A DNA stretch of 64,000 bases from Hyphomicrobiaceae bacterium (GCA_022844225.1 JALHMC010000007.1:62001-126000); one strand, 5' to 3'; counted from the first letter of the stretch, positions 1 to 9,998 are shown. Program-made: numbers and translations. Notes: generated from the sequence alone by a model not told the origin.

Positions 1-1139
1 TGGTCGAGGCCGACCTTCCCGTCGACAAGCTCGCAAACTCGGCGCCCGTCTACGAGCGCCCTTGGGTGCCGACACCCACGCCGAAACTGATCCTGCCCGA
101 GTGGGTCCCCGCACCGAATGCGATCCTCACCTGCCTCGATCGCATGATGGGTACGCCCCAGCTCTGTTCGCGGCGCTGGATCTGGGAGCAGTACGATCAC
201 ACCGTCATGGGTGACACCATCCAGCGCCCCGGCGGCGACGCGGCGGTCGTACGGGTGCACGGCACGTCGAAAGCGATCGCCGCGACCTGTGACGTAACCC
301 CGCGCTACTGCCTCGCCGATCCCAAGATGGGCACCAAGCAGGCCGTCGTCGAGACATGGCGCAACCTGACGGCCGTCGGCGCCGAGCCTCTCGCGATCAC
401 CGACAACATGAACTTTGCCAGCCCTGAGCGTCCCGAGGTCATGGGCCAGTTCGTCGGTTCGGTCGAAGGCATGAAGGAGGCATGTCTTGCCCTCTCGTAC
501 CCGGTCGTTTCCGGCAACTGCTCGCTTTACAACGAAACGAACGGCAAGGGCATTCCACCCACTCCCGCAATCGGCGGCGTGGGTCTCATCCGCGATATTG
601 AACGGACTGCCGATATCCGCTTGAAGCACGACGGTGATCTGATCGTCTTGATCGGTCGTGAGCAGGGCCACCTCGGCCAGTCCCTTTACCAGCTGATCGA
701 GACCGGCAAGAGTGAGGGCGCTCCGCCGCCTGTCGACCTCGCCGACGAACTCAAAGCGGGCAACCTCGTGCGTTCGCTCATTCGCGAGGGCAAAACCAAT
801 ACGGTGCATGACATCTCCGACGGCGGCCTGCTGGTTGCACTGGCCGAGATGGCGATGGCCGGCGGTAAGGGTGTCGAACTGTTCCCCCACGAGGGTCGGC
901 TGCCGGCTCACGCCATCTGGTTCGGCGAAGACCAAGGCCGCTACCTGATCGCCTGCCAGCCTTCGACAGCCGAAGAAATTGCGGAGCGGGCCCGCCTGCT
1001 GGCGCTTTCGGCACGGATCGTCGGCCGCGTCGGCGGGGAGGCGTTGACACTAAAGGGCGAGCAGCCCCTGCCCCTGGCGCAGCTCCGCAAGGTGCACGAG
1101 GCTTGGTTGCCCAGCTTCATGGCGGGGGAGATCGGGTAG
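1..1139 (+). CDS. purL: Phosphoribosylformylglycinamidine synthase II, C-terminal part (5' end outside window)
   Basis: The PurL subunit converts FGAR, glutamine-derived ammonia and ATP to FGAM in purine synthesis. The reading frame is open from base 3, so the N-terminal part lies to the left and about 378 residues are seen. They cover the second half of the fold: a GGVGLIRD segment, a conserved HDISDGGLLVALAEMA stretch of the AIRS-type C-terminal domain, and a normal C-terminus. Nothing looks broken inside the visible part. PurQ and PurS are not in the window. Identification is by recognition of these PurL-typical segments. Confidence 0.93.
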   Translation, partial: VEADLPVDKLANSAPVYERPWVPTPTPKLILPEWVPAPNAILTCLDRMMGTPQLCSRRWIWEQYDHTVMGDTIQRPGGDAAVVRVHGTSKAIAATCDVTPRYCLADPKMGTKQAVVETWRNLTAVGAEPLAITDNMNFASPERPEVMGQFVGSVEGMKEACLALSYPVVSGNCSLYNETNGKGIPPTPAIGGVGLIRDIERTADIRLKHDGDLIVLIGREQGHLGQSLYQLIETGKSEGAPPPVDLADELKAGNLVRSLIREGKTNTVHDISDGGLLVALAEMAMAGGKGVELFPHEGRLPAHAIWFGEDQGRYLIACQPSTAEEIAERARLLALSARIVGRVGGEALTLKGEQPLPLAQLRKVHEAWLPSFMAGEIG

Positions 1140-1322
1140 CGCGGGCTCGGGCCCGGCAGCGAGATTGCAGTCGGCTCGTCAGCTCCTTATTGAGCTTGCC
1201 AAGACGCTCAGCCGCAAGAGTTACGATGTGTTCAGCCGATTGGGCTATCTTGCTGAATGAACGTAACCCATCGGCGCCCTCAAATCACAGCAGGGCCCGC
1301 GAGCCTTGTCGAGTGATCTGCC
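1140..1322. other. Spacer after purL, no gene seen
   Basis: Non-coding stretch between purL and the next small membrane-protein gene. It starts with a GC-rich segment just after the purL stop that could form a weak hairpin, but I see no clear terminator with a T tract and no recognisable promoter. Confidence 0.3.
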
Positions 1323-1865
1323 GTGCTCAGCGTGTTCGGATTGGGTGTCTTCGCCTTTCTTTTCTTCGGCATGCTTTGGCGGACCGCCGTCCGTTGGCGC
1401 TATCTGGCAGCCAGATATGCCGGCCAAACGGGCAGAGCCATCGAGACGCGGCGCATGCAGAACGGCGTGCTGCTCGGCCTGAGCGGTTACAATTCTGTGA
1501 AGGGCATCATCAATATCGGCGTTCATCCGAACGGCATCTCGTTCCGGATCATGCCGCCATTCTCTTTGTTTCATGACCCGCTCTTCATCCCCTACGGCGA
1601 CATCCGGGGGTGGAAAACGACCTGGTACCTCGACTCGCGCTCTGTCGAGCTCGAGTTCCGCAATGCGCCCGACGTGAAAATGGTGGTGCCTGCGGATCAG
1701 GCCGAATGGATGCAGAAATTCGCTGGCCAGAAGATGGTTCTGCACGATGCCACGCCCCCGGACGGCAAAGCGGGCCGCGGTTGGTATGCCTTCGTGCTGA
1801 TCTATGCGGTCATCTCGCTGCTCATGCTCGTCGTGCTGACGGGGATATTCTTGGCCCGAGCGTAG
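1323..1865 (+). CDS. Hypothetical two-transmembrane protein
   Basis: I do not recognise a named family. The 180-residue protein opens with a hydrophobic helix (about residues 2-20) and ends with another (about 155-177). Between them is a soluble, beta-rich portion containing a phrase like FIPYGDIRGWKTTWYLDSRS, which resembles small PH-like domains of membrane proteins whose inward half follows a single helix. The start used is a GTG; no strong Shine-Dalgarno is visible, so the exact start is uncertain. It ends 8 bases before the DUF1963 gene, so the two may be co-transcribed. Function unknown. Confidence 0.6.
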   Translation: MLSVFGLGVFAFLFFGMLWRTAVRWRYLAARYAGQTGRAIETRRMQNGVLLGLSGYNSVKGIINIGVHPNGISFRIMPPFSLFHDPLFIPYGDIRGWKTTWYLDSRSVELEFRNAPDVKMVVPADQAEWMQKFAGQKMVLHDATPPDGKAGRGWYAFVLIYAVISLLMLVVLTGIFLARA

Positions 1866-1873
1866 GCAAAGTC

Positions 1874-3607
1874 ATGAAACTCGTTCCACTGCCAACTGTC
1901 GTCGTCTCGCGCCGCGCGCGTCACCCGGGCGATAATTGGGCGATGGCCCGCAGCTGGCTCGGAGGCGCACCTCGGCTGGGACGCATGCCGTGGCCGCGCG
2001 GCAAAGGCGGACGACCGCTCCACTTCTTCGCCCAGCTCGACCTCGCAGAGCTTTACGCGGCTCTCGGACCTTCCCCGCTTCCCGATACCGGTTCGCTGGC
2101 GTTCTTCTCTGGCACCGTCGTCTACGTCCCCGAAAGCCACGAGCTTTCGCCGGCTGAGCCGCCCTTCGACCTGCCACCCCTGAGCGACGTCGGCGGCGCG
2201 CCCGACTATCATCGCAATCTGCTAGGCGAGCGCTTGTTCCCGTACTGGCCGGTGCAGTTCACGCCGGTGGACGTTCCGGTCGTTGACGATCCGGATGAAC
2301 GTGGCGAGGCGCAGCATGCGGCAATCTCGCAGCGGTTCGTCCGGCGCCAGTACAATCTGTCGGCAAAAGCGGCGTTCGATGGTCCGCCGATCCCGCGCTG
2401 GTGGCGGATCGCTCTGCATTTCGCCGATCATCTCGCCGGTCGGCGCGAGCACGCAGGCAAACCGCAGGCTGAGGCCCAACGGATGCTCGAGTGGTGCCAA
2501 GGGCAACTCTCTGCCGCAAAGTCGGCCGAGGAGATCAAGAAGGCTAAAGCCAGCATAGAAATGTACAAGACGAAGCTTGTCGCGCTCGAGCGCCAAAAGC
2601 CTCAGTTTAATTCATTCGTCGAGGACGTGTTGGCCTGGACCAACGGGCGCGAGCCATGGACGCTGCTGTCGGAAGCGGACTGGCAAAAACTTCTGACCTT
2701 TCGCGCCCAGCAGACCAAACTCGGTGACTTCTCCCAGTATTGGGGAGATCCCGGCATCGATGAGCTGATGCGCAAGGCGTTCGATGCACTACCCGGCGAG
2801 GATGCTCCGGAGTTCGCAAACCTTCCCCCTGACGTGCGGACGCTGATCCGCGTCAAGCGGGCACCGCGGCCGAAATGGTGGCACTCGGCTTGGCTCATGG
2901 CCGATCAACTGCGCGAAGCCGCCGAAGTCAACGCGCCGCGCGTCGTCGAAAAGTTGCGGTCCGAGATCGACGCCGAGCGAACCAAGCTCCGGCGCGCGTC
3001 TCCCGGTGGCGCACTGGCCCCGATCTGGTCGATGATCGGCGGCAAGTCCGAGGAGGCAAAAAAGCTCGAGGCCGACCTTGCTGCGAAGCAAGCCAAGCTC
3101 GCCGAGCTGGCAGAGTTCGCGAACGCCTTCCAGTCCTTCGTGCACGAAACCGGCGCATGGGCACGGTCGCGCGATCCATGGACGAGCATGACCGCCGACG
3201 AGTGGGGCGACCTGGCCACGCGCTTCGAGCGCGGCAAGAAAGAATTCGAGACGTTCGCCAGATGGCAACTGCCCTACTCCCCCGATAGCCTGGAGGATAT
3301 GACGATCGTGGCTTTGCTTTCGGCCGAGGACCGCGGCTACGCGACCCTCCCCGAGTCAGTGCGGACTCTCGTGAACAGGGAATATCTGTTGCCCGCCGGC
3401 GTCTGCCATCAGATGTTCGGATTGGGGACGGATGTGCAGGGCGCCGTGTGGGAGCACGAGAACGATTATCTCCTCCTGCAACTCAACTACGACGACCTGA
3501 TGCACTGGAGCTTCGGCGACAACGGCGTCCATCAGTTCTGGATTTCGCCGGAAGATCTGAAAAATCGGAACTGGTCGGAAGCCGTCATGACAGTCGAATG
3601 CCACTGA
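1874..3607 (+). CDS. DUF1963 (YwqG-like) protein with a long internally duplicated insert
   Basis: The first ~110 residues (pattern MPWPRGKGGRPLHFFAQLDL) and the last ~90 (HQMFG, LLLQLNYDD, HQFWISPEDL) match the two ends of the DUF1963/YwqG fold, whose members are usually 200-300 residues. This protein has 577. The extra ~300 residues in the middle hold two related blocks, roughly residues 172-290 and 330-470. Each begins with a PRWW/PKWW plus ADxL phrase, continues through a charged helical stretch and ends with FxSFV...AW...R(E/D)PW. The ATG start is preferred because the frame merely stays open upstream over the previous gene. Cytosolic; molecular role unknown. Confidence 0.75.
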   Translation: MKLVPLPTVVVSRRARHPGDNWAMARSWLGGAPRLGRMPWPRGKGGRPLHFFAQLDLAELYAALGPSPLPDTGSLAFFSGTVVYVPESHELSPAEPPFDLPPLSDVGGAPDYHRNLLGERLFPYWPVQFTPVDVPVVDDPDERGEAQHAAISQRFVRRQYNLSAKAAFDGPPIPRWWRIALHFADHLAGRREHAGKPQAEAQRMLEWCQGQLSAAKSAEEIKKAKASIEMYKTKLVALERQKPQFNSFVEDVLAWTNGREPWTLLSEADWQKLLTFRAQQTKLGDFSQYWGDPGIDELMRKAFDALPGEDAPEFANLPPDVRTLIRVKRAPRPKWWHSAWLMADQLREAAEVNAPRVVEKLRSEIDAERTKLRRASPGGALAPIWSMIGGKSEEAKKLEADLAAKQAKLAELAEFANAFQSFVHETGAWARSRDPWTSMTADEWGDLATRFERGKKEFETFARWQLPYSPDSLEDMTIVALLSAEDRGYATLPESVRTLVNREYLLPAGVCHQMFGLGTDVQGAVWEHENDYLLLQLNYDDLMHWSFGDNGVHQFWISPEDLKNRNWSEAVMTVECH

Positions 3608-3705
3608 CCTAGTCGTCACCGCTCTCGAAACGTCCAACTGACACGCCCGCCGATTGGACTATGATCCCGCCCAACCATTGGATGCACGGCTACGGGATCG
3701 GTGAC

Positions 3706-4875
3706 ATGAGCAGCACAACGGCTATCGACACTCTCCTCACGTCCGCCACTGATCGAGGCGACGTGCCGGGCGTGATCGCCATGGTCACAGACAGCCGCGG
3801 CACTCTCTACGAAGGCGCATTCGGCGTTCGGGAGCTCGGCGGCAAACGCCCAATGCGGATCGATACCGTCTGCTGGATCCACTCGATGACCAAGGCCATC
3901 ACCGGAGCCTGCATCATGCAGCTCGTCGAGCAGGGTCGCGTTGGTCTTGACGATGATTGTGGCCGCTGGGTCCCGGCGCTCGCCAATCCGAAGGTACTCG
4001 AGGGCTTCGATGCGGCGGGACAGCCCCGACTGCGAGCGGCGCGCGGAACGATCACTCTGCGCCGGCTGCTGACCCACACCGCCGGCTTCGTCTACGACAA
4101 CTGGAACGCGGATATGCTCCGCTACCATCGCATGACAGGCCTCACGCGCGTCCAGACCTTTGCCAAACCAGAGGACTGCCAGCCGCTTTCGTTCGATCCA
4201 GGTGAGCGCTGGCACTACGGCATCAATATCGAGTGGGCGGGCAAAGTGCTCGAGGCCGTCACCGGTGGGACGCTCGACAGTTACATGCAGAAGAACCTGC
4301 TCCGGCCTCTCGCCATGAACTCGACCGGCTACCTTCTGCGTCCCGAGATCAGCGAGCGCCTATCCGGCGTCCACCAGCGCTTTCCCGACGGACACTTGGA
4401 ATCTGTCGCCTGGGCGCCGCCGCAGAAGCCGGAGGACTTCCTCGGCGGTGGCGGCCTTTATTCGACGGCGGGCGATTACATCCGCTTCATCCGCATGATC
4501 CTCAACCGCGGCACACTCGACGGCGTGAAGGTCTTGAAGCCCGAGACCGTCGCCGAGATGTCACGCAACCACATCGGGGAGCTTCCTGCGGGGGTTCTGA
4601 AGACCGCGAATCCCATGATGTCGTTCGATGTGGATCTGTTCCCGGGCATGCATTGCGGCTGGGGCCTCTCGTTCATGATCACACCCCACGACGTTCCCGG
4701 ACGCCGTCGTGGCGGCAGCCTCTGCTGGGCGGGCTTGCGCAACTCCTATTTCTGGATCGACCCGGTGAGTGGCATTGGCGGCACGATCATCACGCAACTC
4801 CTCCCGTTTGCCGATCCAACGGTGCTCGCACTCCATGCCGGCTTCGAGCGAGAGGTCTACAGCGGCCAGAGGTGA
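3706..4875 (+). CDS. Serine hydrolase, beta-lactamase class C/esterase family
   Basis: A 389-residue member of the beta-lactamase-related serine hydrolases. The SxxK nucleophile motif is seen as SMTK and the Tyr-x-Asn motif as YGIN. The C-terminal strand region reads GGSLCWAGLRNSYFWIDP, the arrangement typical of the esterase/EstB-like group rather than of true AmpC. No signal peptide is evident, so it is probably cytoplasmic, again favouring an esterase or peptidase. An in-frame ATG 45 bases upstream (3661) is possible but has no ribosome site. The gene converges with ureG, 19 bases apart. Substrate cannot be read from the sequence. Confidence 0.85.
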   Translation: MSSTTAIDTLLTSATDRGDVPGVIAMVTDSRGTLYEGAFGVRELGGKRPMRIDTVCWIHSMTKAITGACIMQLVEQGRVGLDDDCGRWVPALANPKVLEGFDAAGQPRLRAARGTITLRRLLTHTAGFVYDNWNADMLRYHRMTGLTRVQTFAKPEDCQPLSFDPGERWHYGINIEWAGKVLEAVTGGTLDSYMQKNLLRPLAMNSTGYLLRPEISERLSGVHQRFPDGHLESVAWAPPQKPEDFLGGGGLYSTAGDYIRFIRMILNRGTLDGVKVLKPETVAEMSRNHIGELPAGVLKTANPMMSFDVDLFPGMHCGWGLSFMITPHDVPGRRRGGSLCWAGLRNSYFWIDPVSGIGGTIITQLLPFADPTVLALHAGFEREVYSGQR

Positions 4876-4894
4876 CACTCGCGCGGGGGCGCAA

Positions 4895-5536
4895 TCAAGG
4901 CCCGGGAGCTTGCAACCCGCCCTGTGCCTCGATGAAGGCTGCGATTTCCTCGACCCCAGTGCCTGAGCGAATGCACGTCATCACGAACGGGCGATCACCG
5001 CGCATGCGGCGCGCGTCACGTTCCATAACGCCGAGGTCGGCCCCGACATGAGGCGCGAGATCGGTCTTGTTGATCACGAGTAGATCGGACCGCGTGATGC
5101 CCGGGCCGCCCTTTCTCGGGATCTTCTCGCCCTGGGCCACGTCGATCACATAGATGGTGAGATCGGCAAGCTCCGGAGAGAACGTCGCCGCGAGATTATC
5201 GCCGCCCGACTCGAGCAGAATCACATCGAGGCGCGGGAACTTTTTGCGCATCGTATCGATGGCCGCGAGGTTGATAGAACAGTCCTCGCGGATCGCGGTG
5301 TGCGGGCACCCGCCCGTCTCGACGCCCATGATGCGCTCCAGCGGAAGCGCCTGCATGCGCATCAGGATCTCGGCATCCTCCTTCGTGTAAATGTCGTTGG
5401 TGATGGCGCAGATGTCGTAGCGGTCTCGGAACGCCTTGCAGAGTGCCGCTGTCAGGGTCGTCTTGCCCGAGCCGACCGGGCCACCGATGCCGACCCGAAG
5501 AGGTCCGTGCGAGATGTCTGGCCTCGTGTGTGTCAT
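4895..5536 (-). CDS. ureG: Urease accessory GTPase UreG
   Basis: UreG is the SIMIBI-class GTPase that powers nickel insertion into apo-urease with UreD, UreE and UreF. The 213-residue protein has the P-loop GGPVGSGKT at residues 18-26, the nickel-binding CPH motif in [15 protein letters not shown], the LLESGGDNL segment and NKTDL for guanine recognition. The start is the ATG overlapping the ureF stop by four bases (ATGA), so translation is coupled. The frame is open far upstream over ureF, but that extension is not UreG-like. It is the last gene of the urea operon. Confidence 0.97.
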   Translation of the reverse strand: MTHTRPDISHGPLRVGIGGPVGSGKTTLTAALCKAFRDRYDICAITNDIYTKEDAEILMRMQALPLERIMGVETGGCPHTAIREDCSINLAAIDTMRKKFPRLDVILLESGGDNLAATFSPELADLTIYVIDVAQGEKIPRKGGPGITRSDLLVINKTDLAPHVGADLGVMERDARRMRGDRPFVMTCIRSGTGVEEIAAFIEAQGGLQAPGP

Positions 5537-6309
5537 GAGCGAAAAAGCCTCGAGTATTGGGTTTCGTGGGCCTGGGACGCAAGATCGGAGCGCAATGCTG
5601 CGCCTCCGATGTCGTCGAGCGTGGTAGCGGCCGCTGCTGCTGCCTGCCCGTGCAGCTCCGGCATGAGGACCGACAGCACGCGCTGGCCATCGGTTTGCCC
5701 GACAATCGATAGACGAATGGCGGAAGAAACGAGGTTGGAAGCGAAGGCAATCGCGTAGCCCTGCAGTGTGCCCTCCAAGGCGATGCCATGCGCTGCCGAT
5801 CCCGCGCCGACCGCGACGGGGTAGGCCACCTCTGCCTTCAGAGACGACGTTGCCGACACCAGCGCGGTGCACGACCAAGCGGCGGAAAGGGTCGAGAGAA
5901 ACGCTGTGCCCTGGGTCACCGTCTCGAGCCGGCGCTCGGCCGACGGTTGCAGCGCCAGCGCCAGCGCGTTGAGCTCGACCAATGATCGCATCTCCTGCGC
6001 CACGACCGCACGCCAAGACGCGCCCAGGAGGATCAGATCGTTGCGGAGCGAACCCAATTCGACAAGATCGCGCAACCAAGCTTGCAAGCTGTCGCGGTTG
6101 TGCACCCAGCCACGGTCGGCTGCCAACTCGAGGCCGTGACTGTAGGCAAACGCTCCGACGGGGAACGAGGGCGACAGCCAGATCAAGAGGCGTGCGTCGA
6201 CTGTCAGCGTCCCGGGAATTTCCGGTAACGCCGGAGCGCCCGTGGGAACCGATCGCCCACTACCGTCGGCATTTTCACTGGCAGTGCCTTGCAGGGATGC
6301 TTGGTTCAT
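5533..6309 (-). CDS. ureF: Urease accessory protein UreF
   Basis: UreF bridges UreD-urease and UreG in the activation complex. The protein (258 residues from the chosen ATG) shows the UreF signature [20 protein letters not shown] near the N-terminus, and it is all-helical after that. The N-terminus ahead of the signature is longer than usual and low in conservation. In-frame ATG (6360) and GTG (6399) starts also exist, the latter directly after the ureE stop; the ATG chosen has a GGGG-rich ribosome-site-like stretch. The stop overlaps the ureG start. Confidence 0.93.
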   Translation of the reverse strand: MNQASLQGTASENADGSGRSVPTGAPALPEIPGTLTVDARLLIWLSPSFPVGAFAYSHGLELAADRGWVHNRDSLQAWLRDLVELGSLRNDLILLGASWRAVVAQEMRSLVELNALALALQPSAERRLETVTQGTAFLSTLSAAWSCTALVSATSSLKAEVAYPVAVGAGSAAHGIALEGTLQGYAIAFASNLVSSAIRLSIVGQTDGQRVLSVLMPELHGQAAAAAATTLDDIGGAALRSDLASQAHETQYSRLFRS

Positions 6310-6401
6310 CGAACCCCGACGATGTGACGAAGTCGGAGACCCACTCCAATGAGCGAGCATCCCACGATCCCGGTCGCCGTCAGCATGAGGAGTGGGCACC
6401 C

Positions 6402-6953
6402 TTACTTCCTGTCATGGGTGTGGTTCGTGTGGTGGCCGTGATCATGAACGTGATCGTGGTCGTGAGCATGCTCATGACCGTGCCCGCCGTGGTGATGGTG
6501 TCCCTTCTGAAGAGGCCCTTTCGAACCGTAGGCGCCGCCCTCGGGCTCGAACGGCCGTCGGACTTCATGCACATGCGCCCCAAGCCCTTCCACCATCTCG
6601 GCCAGGACATGATCGGGCTTGATGTAGATTGCGTGTTCTGTGATCTCTGCCGGCGTGTGCCTATTGCCGATATGCCAAGCGATCCGTGCGAGAGAATGCG
6701 CGTCGTGGGCGTGGATCTCCATCAGATTCTCGGGCGCCGCCTGCACCTTGATCAGGGCTCCGTTGGAGAGCTCCAGCGCATCGCCATGGGCTAGGTACGT
6801 CGCCTCGGCCAGATCCAGCAGGAACTTGTGACCTCGATCGCTCTCCATGGCGATGCGCCGCCGATAGCGTGCCTCGCGATCGAGCGTGACGGTATCGATG
6901 GTGATGCGCTGGCCGAGATCGGCGCGGCGGATGACAGCTGTTGACCGGAGCAT
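6402..6953 (-). CDS. ureE: Urease nickel metallochaperone UreE
   Basis: UreE delivers Ni2+ to the UreD-F-G-urease complex. The 183-residue protein has the N-terminal peptide-binding-like domain (about 1-75) and the metal domain with the conserved IAWHIGNRH and EMVEGLGAHVHEV segments. A His/Asp tail covers about residues 150-183, with HHHHGGHGHEHAHDHDH and further His-Asp pairs, as in Klebsiella UreE, where the tail stores extra nickel. It begins 12 bases after ureC and ends just before possible ureF starts. Confidence 0.95.
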   Translation of the reverse strand: MLRSTAVIRRADLGQRITIDTVTLDREARYRRRIAMESDRGHKFLLDLAEATYLAHGDALELSNGALIKVQAAPENLMEIHAHDAHSLARIAWHIGNRHTPAEITEHAIYIKPDHVLAEMVEGLGAHVHEVRRPFEPEGGAYGSKGPLQKGHHHHGGHGHEHAHDHDHVHDHGHHTNHTHDRK

Positions 6954-6965
6954 CGTGGCTCGCCC

Positions 6966-8684
6966 TCAGAACAGAAAGTAACGCTGCGCCATCGGTAGCA
7001 CTTTGGCGGGCTCGCAGACCAGAAGCTCGCCGTCGGCGTGCACCGCGTAGGTTTCCGGGTCGATCTCGATATTGGGGCAAGCGTCGTTCAACACCATGCT
7101 CTTCTTCGAGATGCCACCCCTCGTGTTCTCGACCGCGACCAGACGTTTCGCGAGACCGAGCTTGCCGCCGAGACCGTTGGCGACTGCCGCCTTGCTGGTG
7201 AAGGTCACGGACGTGGCCGTGCGCGCGCCACCGTAGGCGCCGAACATGGGTCGATAGTGGACCGGCTGCGGCGTCGGGATGGAGGCGTTGGGATCCCCCA
7301 TCGGTGCAGCCGCGATCACGCCGCCTTTGATTACCATATCCGGCTTGACCCCGAAAAACGCCGGTGACCAGAGAACGAGATCGGCCAGCTTACCTGGCTC
7401 GATCGAACCGATGTGGCGCGACATTCCATGCGCAATCGCCGGATTGATCGTGTACTTTGCGATGTAGCGTCGGCAGCGGAAATTGTCGTTGCCCTTGCCC
7501 TGGTCTTCGGGCAACGAGCCCCGCTGCACTTTCATCTTATGCGCGGTCTGCCACGTCCGGATGATCACCTCGCCGATGCGCCCCATGGCCTGGCTATCAG
7601 ATGAGATCATCGAGAGCGCACCGAGGTCGTGCAGAATATCCTCGGCTGCGATAGTCTCCTTTCGGATGCGGCTCTCGGCGAACGCCAAATCCTCAGGGAT
7701 TTTTGGTGACAAGTGATGGCACACCATCAGCATGTCGAGATGCTCGTCGATGGTGTTGACCGTGAAGGGTCGCGTAGGATTGGTCGAGGACGGCAGCACG
7801 TTCGGTAACCCCGCAACTTTCATGATGTCGGGTGCGTGCCCACCGCCTGCACCCTCGGTGTGGAAGGCGTGGATGGTACGTCCCTTGAACGCGGCGATGG
7901 TGTCCTCGACGAAGCCCGATTCATTCAGCGTGTCCGAATGCAGCATGACTTGCACGTCATAGTCGTCGGCGACTGAGAGGCAGCAATCGATCGCAGCCGG
8001 CGTGGTGCCCCAGTCCTCGTGCAGCTTCATAGCACAGGCGCCACCCTCGACCATCTCGATCAGGGCGGCGGGCAGCGCTGCGTTGCCCTTGCCCGAAAGG
8101 CCAATGTTCATCGGGAAGGCGTCGGCCGCACGCATCATCATCCCGATATGCCATGGGCCGGGTGTGCAGGTGGTTGCCAGTGTTCCATGGGCCGGGCCGG
8201 TGCCACCGCCGAGCATCGTGGTCAACCCTGCCGTAAGGGCCTCCTCGATCTGCTGCGGACATATGAAGTGGATGTGGGCGTCAAAGCCCCCGGCCGTCAG
8301 GATCTTACCCTCGCCGGCAATCGCCTCCGTTCCGGGACCGACGATAATATCGACATTAGACTGGATGTCCGGATTGCCAGCCTTACCAATCTTGACGATG
8401 AGGCCATCCTTCAAGCCGACATCGGCCTTGAAAATACCGGCCACCGCGTCGAGGATCACGGCGTTGGTAATGACCGTGTCGACGGCCCCTTGGGCCCGGC
8501 TGACTTGCGATTGCCCCATCCCGTCGCGGATCACCTTGCCGCCGCCGAACTTCACTTCCTCGCCGTAGGTCGTGAGGTCGCGCTCGACCTCGATCATTAG
8601 GTCCGTGTCGGCGAGACGTACCTTGTCGCCTGTCGTCGGGCCGAACATCTGCGCGTAGGCTGCACGGGAGATCATCCTCGGCAT
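6966..8684 (-). CDS. ureC: Urease alpha (catalytic) subunit UreC
   Basis: Catalytic subunit of urease, hydrolysing urea to ammonia and carbamate at a dinuclear nickel site. The 572-residue length fits the family. Visible metal and active-site residues are HIH (137 and 139), the lysine that is carbamylated in AMKLHEDWG (K220), and the mobile-flap MVCHHLSP histidine. The start at [10 protein letters not shown] is chosen because a GGAGAG ribosome site lies just upstream; the longer open frame overlaps the preceding small gene. All expected residues are present, so the enzyme should be functional. Confidence 0.98.
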   Translation of the reverse strand: MPRMISRAAYAQMFGPTTGDKVRLADTDLMIEVERDLTTYGEEVKFGGGKVIRDGMGQSQVSRAQGAVDTVITNAVILDAVAGIFKADVGLKDGLIVKIGKAGNPDIQSNVDIIVGPGTEAIAGEGKILTAGGFDAHIHFICPQQIEEALTAGLTTMLGGGTGPAHGTLATTCTPGPWHIGMMMRAADAFPMNIGLSGKGNAALPAALIEMVEGGACAMKLHEDWGTTPAAIDCCLSVADDYDVQVMLHSDTLNESGFVEDTIAAFKGRTIHAFHTEGAGGGHAPDIMKVAGLPNVLPSSTNPTRPFTVNTIDEHLDMLMVCHHLSPKIPEDLAFAESRIRKETIAAEDILHDLGALSMISSDSQAMGRIGEVIIRTWQTAHKMKVQRGSLPEDQGKGNDNFRCRRYIAKYTINPAIAHGMSRHIGSIEPGKLADLVLWSPAFFGVKPDMVIKGGVIAAAPMGDPNASIPTPQPVHYRPMFGAYGGARTATSVTFTSKAAVANGLGGKLGLAKRLVAVENTRGGISKKSMVLNDACPNIEIDPETYAVHADGELLVCEPAKVLPMAQRYFLF

Positions 8685-8701
8685 TGTGGTCTCTCCAGAA
8701 T

Positions 8702-9091
8702 TCAGGATTGTGCGTGCAAACGCCACTCAGCCGTGCGGAATCGCTCGGGAAGCTGGACCGTGGGTGTGTTCGCGAAGCCAGCCGCTTCGATCGTGTCGAA
8801 CCAGAGGTCGCGACAGCTCTCTGGCAAACCAATGCCGCACCACGGGCAATGGCTGATCAGCAGATAGCTTGTGCCACCATCGCGAATGGGGATGCCGTAC
8901 TCAGCGAAGATCTTATGGAAAACGATCGGCACGTCTGGGCAGTCGAACGGATCGGCGTGCATATCGCAGGACATCTCCAGCGATGCCGCCATGGTGCGGC
9001 AGCAATGTTCGTCGGCCGGCGACTGTCGTTGCCAGTCATAGTCGAGCGGCATCCAGAGGACCCGCCGGCTAGCGAACAGCGCAGAATTCAT
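8702..9091 (-). CDS. Small HCC/CPWCG protein (DUF6980-like) inside the urease operon
   Basis: A 129-residue protein lying between ureB and ureC. It has a clustered Cys/His centre (DEHCCRTM, then [13 protein letters not shown]), a [22 protein letters not shown] segment and an [14 protein letters not shown] ending. This is the pattern I associate with DUF6980, a family without known function; the spaced Cys/His and CPWCG suggest metal binding. Its ATG overlaps the ureB stop by four bases, so it is translated with ureB, and it ends 18 bases before ureC. No link to urease maturation is known to me; family assignment is from memory. Confidence 0.75.
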   Translation of the reverse strand: MNSALFASRRVLWMPLDYDWQRQSPADEHCCRTMAASLEMSCDMHADPFDCPDVPIVFHKIFAEYGIPIRDGGTSYLLISHCPWCGIGLPESCRDLWFDTIEAAGFANTPTVQLPERFRTAEWRLHAQS

Positions 9092-9396
9092 CCGAGCTTA
9101 CCCATCACCTGCTGGCGGAAGCCGTAGATCGTGCGGTTGCCCGCAATCTCAACCAGTTGAACCTCGCGCGATTGTCCCGGCTCGAAACGGACCGCGGTTC
9201 CCGCCGCAATGTCGAGCCGGAAGCCGCGCGCCCTGTCGCGATCGAACGTGAGAGCGGGGTTCGCCTCGAAGAAATGGTAGTGGCTGCCAACCTGGATCGG
9301 CCGATCGCCCGAATTGCTGACCGCAAGGGTCAGCGATCTGCGCCCGGCATTCAACTCAATGTCACCATCGGCGACGATGATCTCGCCCGGAATCAT
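9088..9396 (-). CDS. ureB: Urease beta subunit UreB
   Basis: Structural subunit of urease (102 residues), recognised by [16 protein letters not shown] at the start, SHYHFFEAN in the middle and [14 protein letters not shown] later. The chosen ATG has GGAG six bases upstream and gives the canonical MIPGEI start. A slightly longer form from an ATG at 9408, sharing a base with the hupE stop (TGATG), is also possible. The stop overlaps the ATG of the small HCC/CPWCG gene. Confidence 0.96.
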   Translation of the reverse strand: MIPGEIIVADGDIELNAGRRSLTLAVSNSGDRPIQVGSHYHFFEANPALTFDRDRARGFRLDIAAGTAVRFEPGQSREVQLVEIAGNRTIYGFRQQVMGKLG

Positions 9397-9407
9397 GCTG
9401 CGCTCCA

Positions 9408-9998
9408 TCAAGCCAAGGACAAGGCAAGCCCGCCGACCGCTGCGGCGCCTGCAAAGGCCCGCGTCGCAAGTCTACCCTTGCTGCCGAGTGTCGACGTGAG
9501 GGCGAGACAGATGACGAGCCCTGCACCGTGGAGCATGGCTGTCGCCATGGCGAAGCCTGCGCCGAAGGGCGCAGCGCCGGCCACACCGAGCTCGCCGCCA
9601 TGCGCATGGCCATGGAAGACTGCGAACACGGCGACCATCGCGGCCGCAGAAGCCGCGGGGACAGGGAACGCGATCGCAGCCAACAGGCCGATCACGACGA
9701 TCGAGGCCAACACGACCGGCTCGACGATCGGAAGGCCGATACCGGCCACCGCCGCGACAAAGCCTAGGATCATCGTTGCGACGAATGCAGCCGGCACGAG
9801 CCAACGCGCACGGGCACCGAGCAGGCCGGCCCAAACGCCGACCGTCACCATCGCGAGAATGTGGTCGATGCCGGAAAGCGGGTGCGTGAAACCGGCAGCA
9901 AACGAGCCGTGTGCCGCAGGATCGAGATGGGCGCTGGCAGGGCTCGCCAGCAGGACAGCGGTTGCAGCGAGCAAGGCAATGCGGGCGTACGGCGGCAT
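9408..9998 (-). CDS. hupE: HupE/UreJ-family nickel transporter
   Basis: Membrane protein of 196 residues with a cleavable-looking signal (ending ASPASAHLD) and about six further hydrophobic helices. The HupE/UreJ signature is clear: [27 protein letters not shown], followed later by [12 protein letters not shown] with several His residues. Members are secondary Ni/Co permeases found with hydrogenases or ureases; here it should supply nickel for urease. It lies between ureA (12 bases upstream) and ureB, so nickel uptake is made with the enzyme subunits. Confidence 0.93.
   Translation of the reverse strand: MPPYARIALLAATAVLLASPASAHLDPAAHGSFAAGFTHPLSGIDHILAMVTVGVWAGLLGARARWLVPAAFVATMILGFVAAVAGIGLPIVEPVVLASIVVIGLLAAIAFPVPAASAAAMVAVFAVFHGHAHGGELGVAGAAPFGAGFAMATAMLHGAGLVICLALTSTLGSKGRLATRAFAGAAAVGGLALSLA

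Noticed and set aside
1610-1873. Upstream extension of the DUF1963 frame
   Set aside because: It runs over the preceding membrane protein gene in another frame and is not family-like.
5537-6079. Upstream extension of the ureG frame to 394 residues
   Set aside because: The added part lies over ureF and shows no UreG homology; the ATG overlapping the ureF stop is the natural start.
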